Part shown: piece after piece, positions 6,118 to 7,277 of the stretch | Layout: the number at the start of each line of letters is the position of its first letter | Numbering within the stretch: position 1 is the first letter of the stretch | DNA from: DUOX01 sp050944015 | Lineage (GTDB): Bacteria; Bacillota; Clostridia; Oscillospirales; Oscillospiraceae | DNA: 7,277 bases | Direction of reading: 5' to 3' | Assembly (NCBI GenBank): GCA_050944015.1 | Contig: JBMNQG010000071.1 | Location: forward strand, 1 to 7,277 | Made by a program: the position numbers and the translations under genes | The notes under the pieces: generated by a model | Database searches by the model: none | What the model was told of the DNA's origin: nothing | Seen by the model: only the letters and a program-made list of their open reading frames with translations

Positions 6118-7277
6118 ATGAAAGAAAACACCCTCATCAACGATTTGTCCCGGGGAAACCTGGCGCGTCAGCTTGTCAGTTTCGCTATCCCCTTTGCAGC
6201 CGCAAACCTGCTGCAGACCCTTTATACCATGGCCGACCTTGTGATAGTTGGCCAGTTTGTGGGGTCCACCGGGCTTTCCGCTGTATCCGTAAGCGGCCAG
6301 CTTACCATATTGCTGTACGCCCTAGGCATTGGCTTCAGCAACGGGGGACAGATTCTCATATCCCAGCTGGTGGGAAGAAAGGATTATTCAAGTCTTAAGA
6401 GCACCATCGGCACAAGCGTGACAGCCCAATTTATTATTTCCGTAATAATTGCCGTTCTCGGCATTATTTTTACCAAGCCCATGCTTGCAATCTTGAACAC
6501 TCCCCCGGAGGCCATGCCCCAGGCCGTCGATTATTTAATTATATGCTGTTGCGGGATACCTTTTGTTTATACATATAACGCCTTCGCATCCGTACTCCGG
6601 GGCATGGGAGATTCAAAGCGCCCTTTCTACTTCATTTTTACATCCGCCATGACCAATATCGTGCTGGACCTGCTGTTTGTAGGCGCATTCAAAATGGAAT
6701 CCGCAGGCGCGGCGCTTGCCACCAGCCTAAGCCAATTTGCAAGCTGCGTATTTGCCTTTACATACCTTTATAAAAGGCGGGAAACCCTGGGTTTTGATTT
6801 CAAGCTGTCCAGCTTTGCCATTGACTGGGGCAAACTTAAGACCATTGTGAGCCTCAGCCTGCCCCTTGCCTTGATGACCGCCGCTATAAACATTTCCATG
6901 ATGTTTGTTACATCCCTGGTAAACGTCTACGGCCTTGTCGCCTCCGCTGTTTCCGGAGTTGGCAGCAAACTGAACAGCATAATGAGCATAGTCACCCAAG
7001 CGATTCAGACCTCAACTGCTACAATTGTGGGGCAAAACATGGGTGCAGGCAAGCACGACAGGGTGAAAAAGACCGTTTATATAGGCTGGGTCATTTGCCT
7101 TGCCTTTGCCCTGGTGGTATGCGCCCTGTCCCTGCTGTTTCCCAGACAGATATTCAGCATTTTCAGCTCTGAGCCGGACGTGCTGGACCTTTCGGTTTCC
7201 TATTTGAGGATTGCAGTGTGGCTGTTTATATCCTTTGCCCTCATGTCTCCGCCGCTGGGCATGATAAACGGCGTGGG
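6118..7277 (+). CDS. MATE-family multidrug/cation antiporter, N-terminal 386 residues (3' end outside window)
   Basis: The frame is open from ATG 6118 to the right edge with no stop. Family members (about 440-460 residues, 12 membrane helices in two six-helix halves) export cationic drugs, dyes or metabolites in exchange for Na+ or H+. Seen here are the first-half motif 'LLQTLYTMADLVIVGQFVG' (31-49), 'GFSNGGQILISQLVGR' (72-87) and 'SVLRGMGDSKRP' (158-169). A basic loop at 216-241 separates the halves, and the second half repeats the pattern in 'GSKLNSIMSIVTQAIQTSTA' (282-301) and 'VGQNMGAGK' (304-312). This resembles clostridial MATE proteins of the NorM/MepA/DinF type; the subtype cannot be fixed. 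An AAAGGG ribosome binding site (6105-6110) lies 7 bases before the start. It has its own promoter with a candidate operator. Roughly the last 60-75 residues are missing. Substrate is unknown. Confidence 0.92.
   Translation, partial: MKENTLINDLSRGNLARQLVSFAIPFAAANLLQTLYTMADLVIVGQFVGSTGLSAVSVSGQLTILLYALGIGFSNGGQILISQLVGRKDYSSLKSTIGTSVTAQFIISVIIAVLGIIFTKPMLAILNTPPEAMPQAVDYLIICCCGIPFVYTYNAFASVLRGMGDSKRPFYFIFTSAMTNIVLDLLFVGAFKMESAGAALATSLSQFASCVFAFTYLYKRRETLGFDFKLSSFAIDWGKLKTIVSLSLPLALMTAAINISMMFVTSLVNVYGLVASAVSGVGSKLNSIMSIVTQAIQTSTATIVGQNMGAGKHDRVKKTVYIGWVICLAFALVVCALSLLFPRQIFSIFSSEPDVLDLSVSYLRIAVWLFISFALMSPPLGMINGV

Noticed and set aside
6057..6398. 113-codon plus-strand open frame at the MATE 5' end
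   Set aside because: It is out of frame with the MATE protein, whose ATG at 6118 has a ribosome binding site and clear family motifs throughout.

Overview
The window looks like chromosome from an anaerobic Bacillota (Clostridia-type) bacterium. The signs are GC-rich coding regions broken by short AT-rich intergenic stretches, strong AGGAGG-type ribosome binding sites, sigma-A-like promoters, U-tract terminators, a K+-dependent membrane pyrophosphatase and a purine-breakdown gene set. The assignment to group is inference; no marker gene is present.

Left part (1-3565): the 3' end of a MocA/YgfJ-type nucleotidyltransferase gene (+ strand, cut by the window edge) converges on a two-gene minus-strand operon, adenine deaminase (ade) followed by a D-hydantoinase/dihydropyrimidinase-type cyclic amidase (hydA). 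Ade converts adenine to hypoxanthine. Hypoxanthine and xanthine are substrates of molybdenum hydroxylases, whose cofactor is matured by MocA/YgfJ-like enzymes. Hydantoinase-family genes accompany such clusters in anaerobic purine and urate degraders. The three genes therefore read as one edge of a purine-catabolism locus whose hydroxylase genes would lie beyond the left edge. The terminator of the mocA-like gene lies inside the last codons of hydA.

Middle (3566-3836): a 271-base AT-rich divergent promoter region. It has a good minus-strand promoter for ade-hydA and a plausible plus-strand promoter for the pyrophosphatase gene. Their -35 boxes are mirror images 20 bp apart.

Right part (3837-7277): hppA, a complete 706-residue ion-pumping membrane pyrophosphatase with the K+-dependence signature, closed by a strong terminator. 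After it comes a separately promoted MATE-family multidrug/cation antiporter gene that runs off the right edge. The MATE promoter has a near-consensus -35/-10 and a 7-bp-arm inverted repeat over its -10, which suggests repressor control.

No tRNA, rRNA, CRISPR array, insertion sequence or phage feature is seen. No stretch over 300 bases lacks a gene. Nothing here amounts to a clearly new system; the most interesting points are regulatory architecture and the purine-catabolism context.
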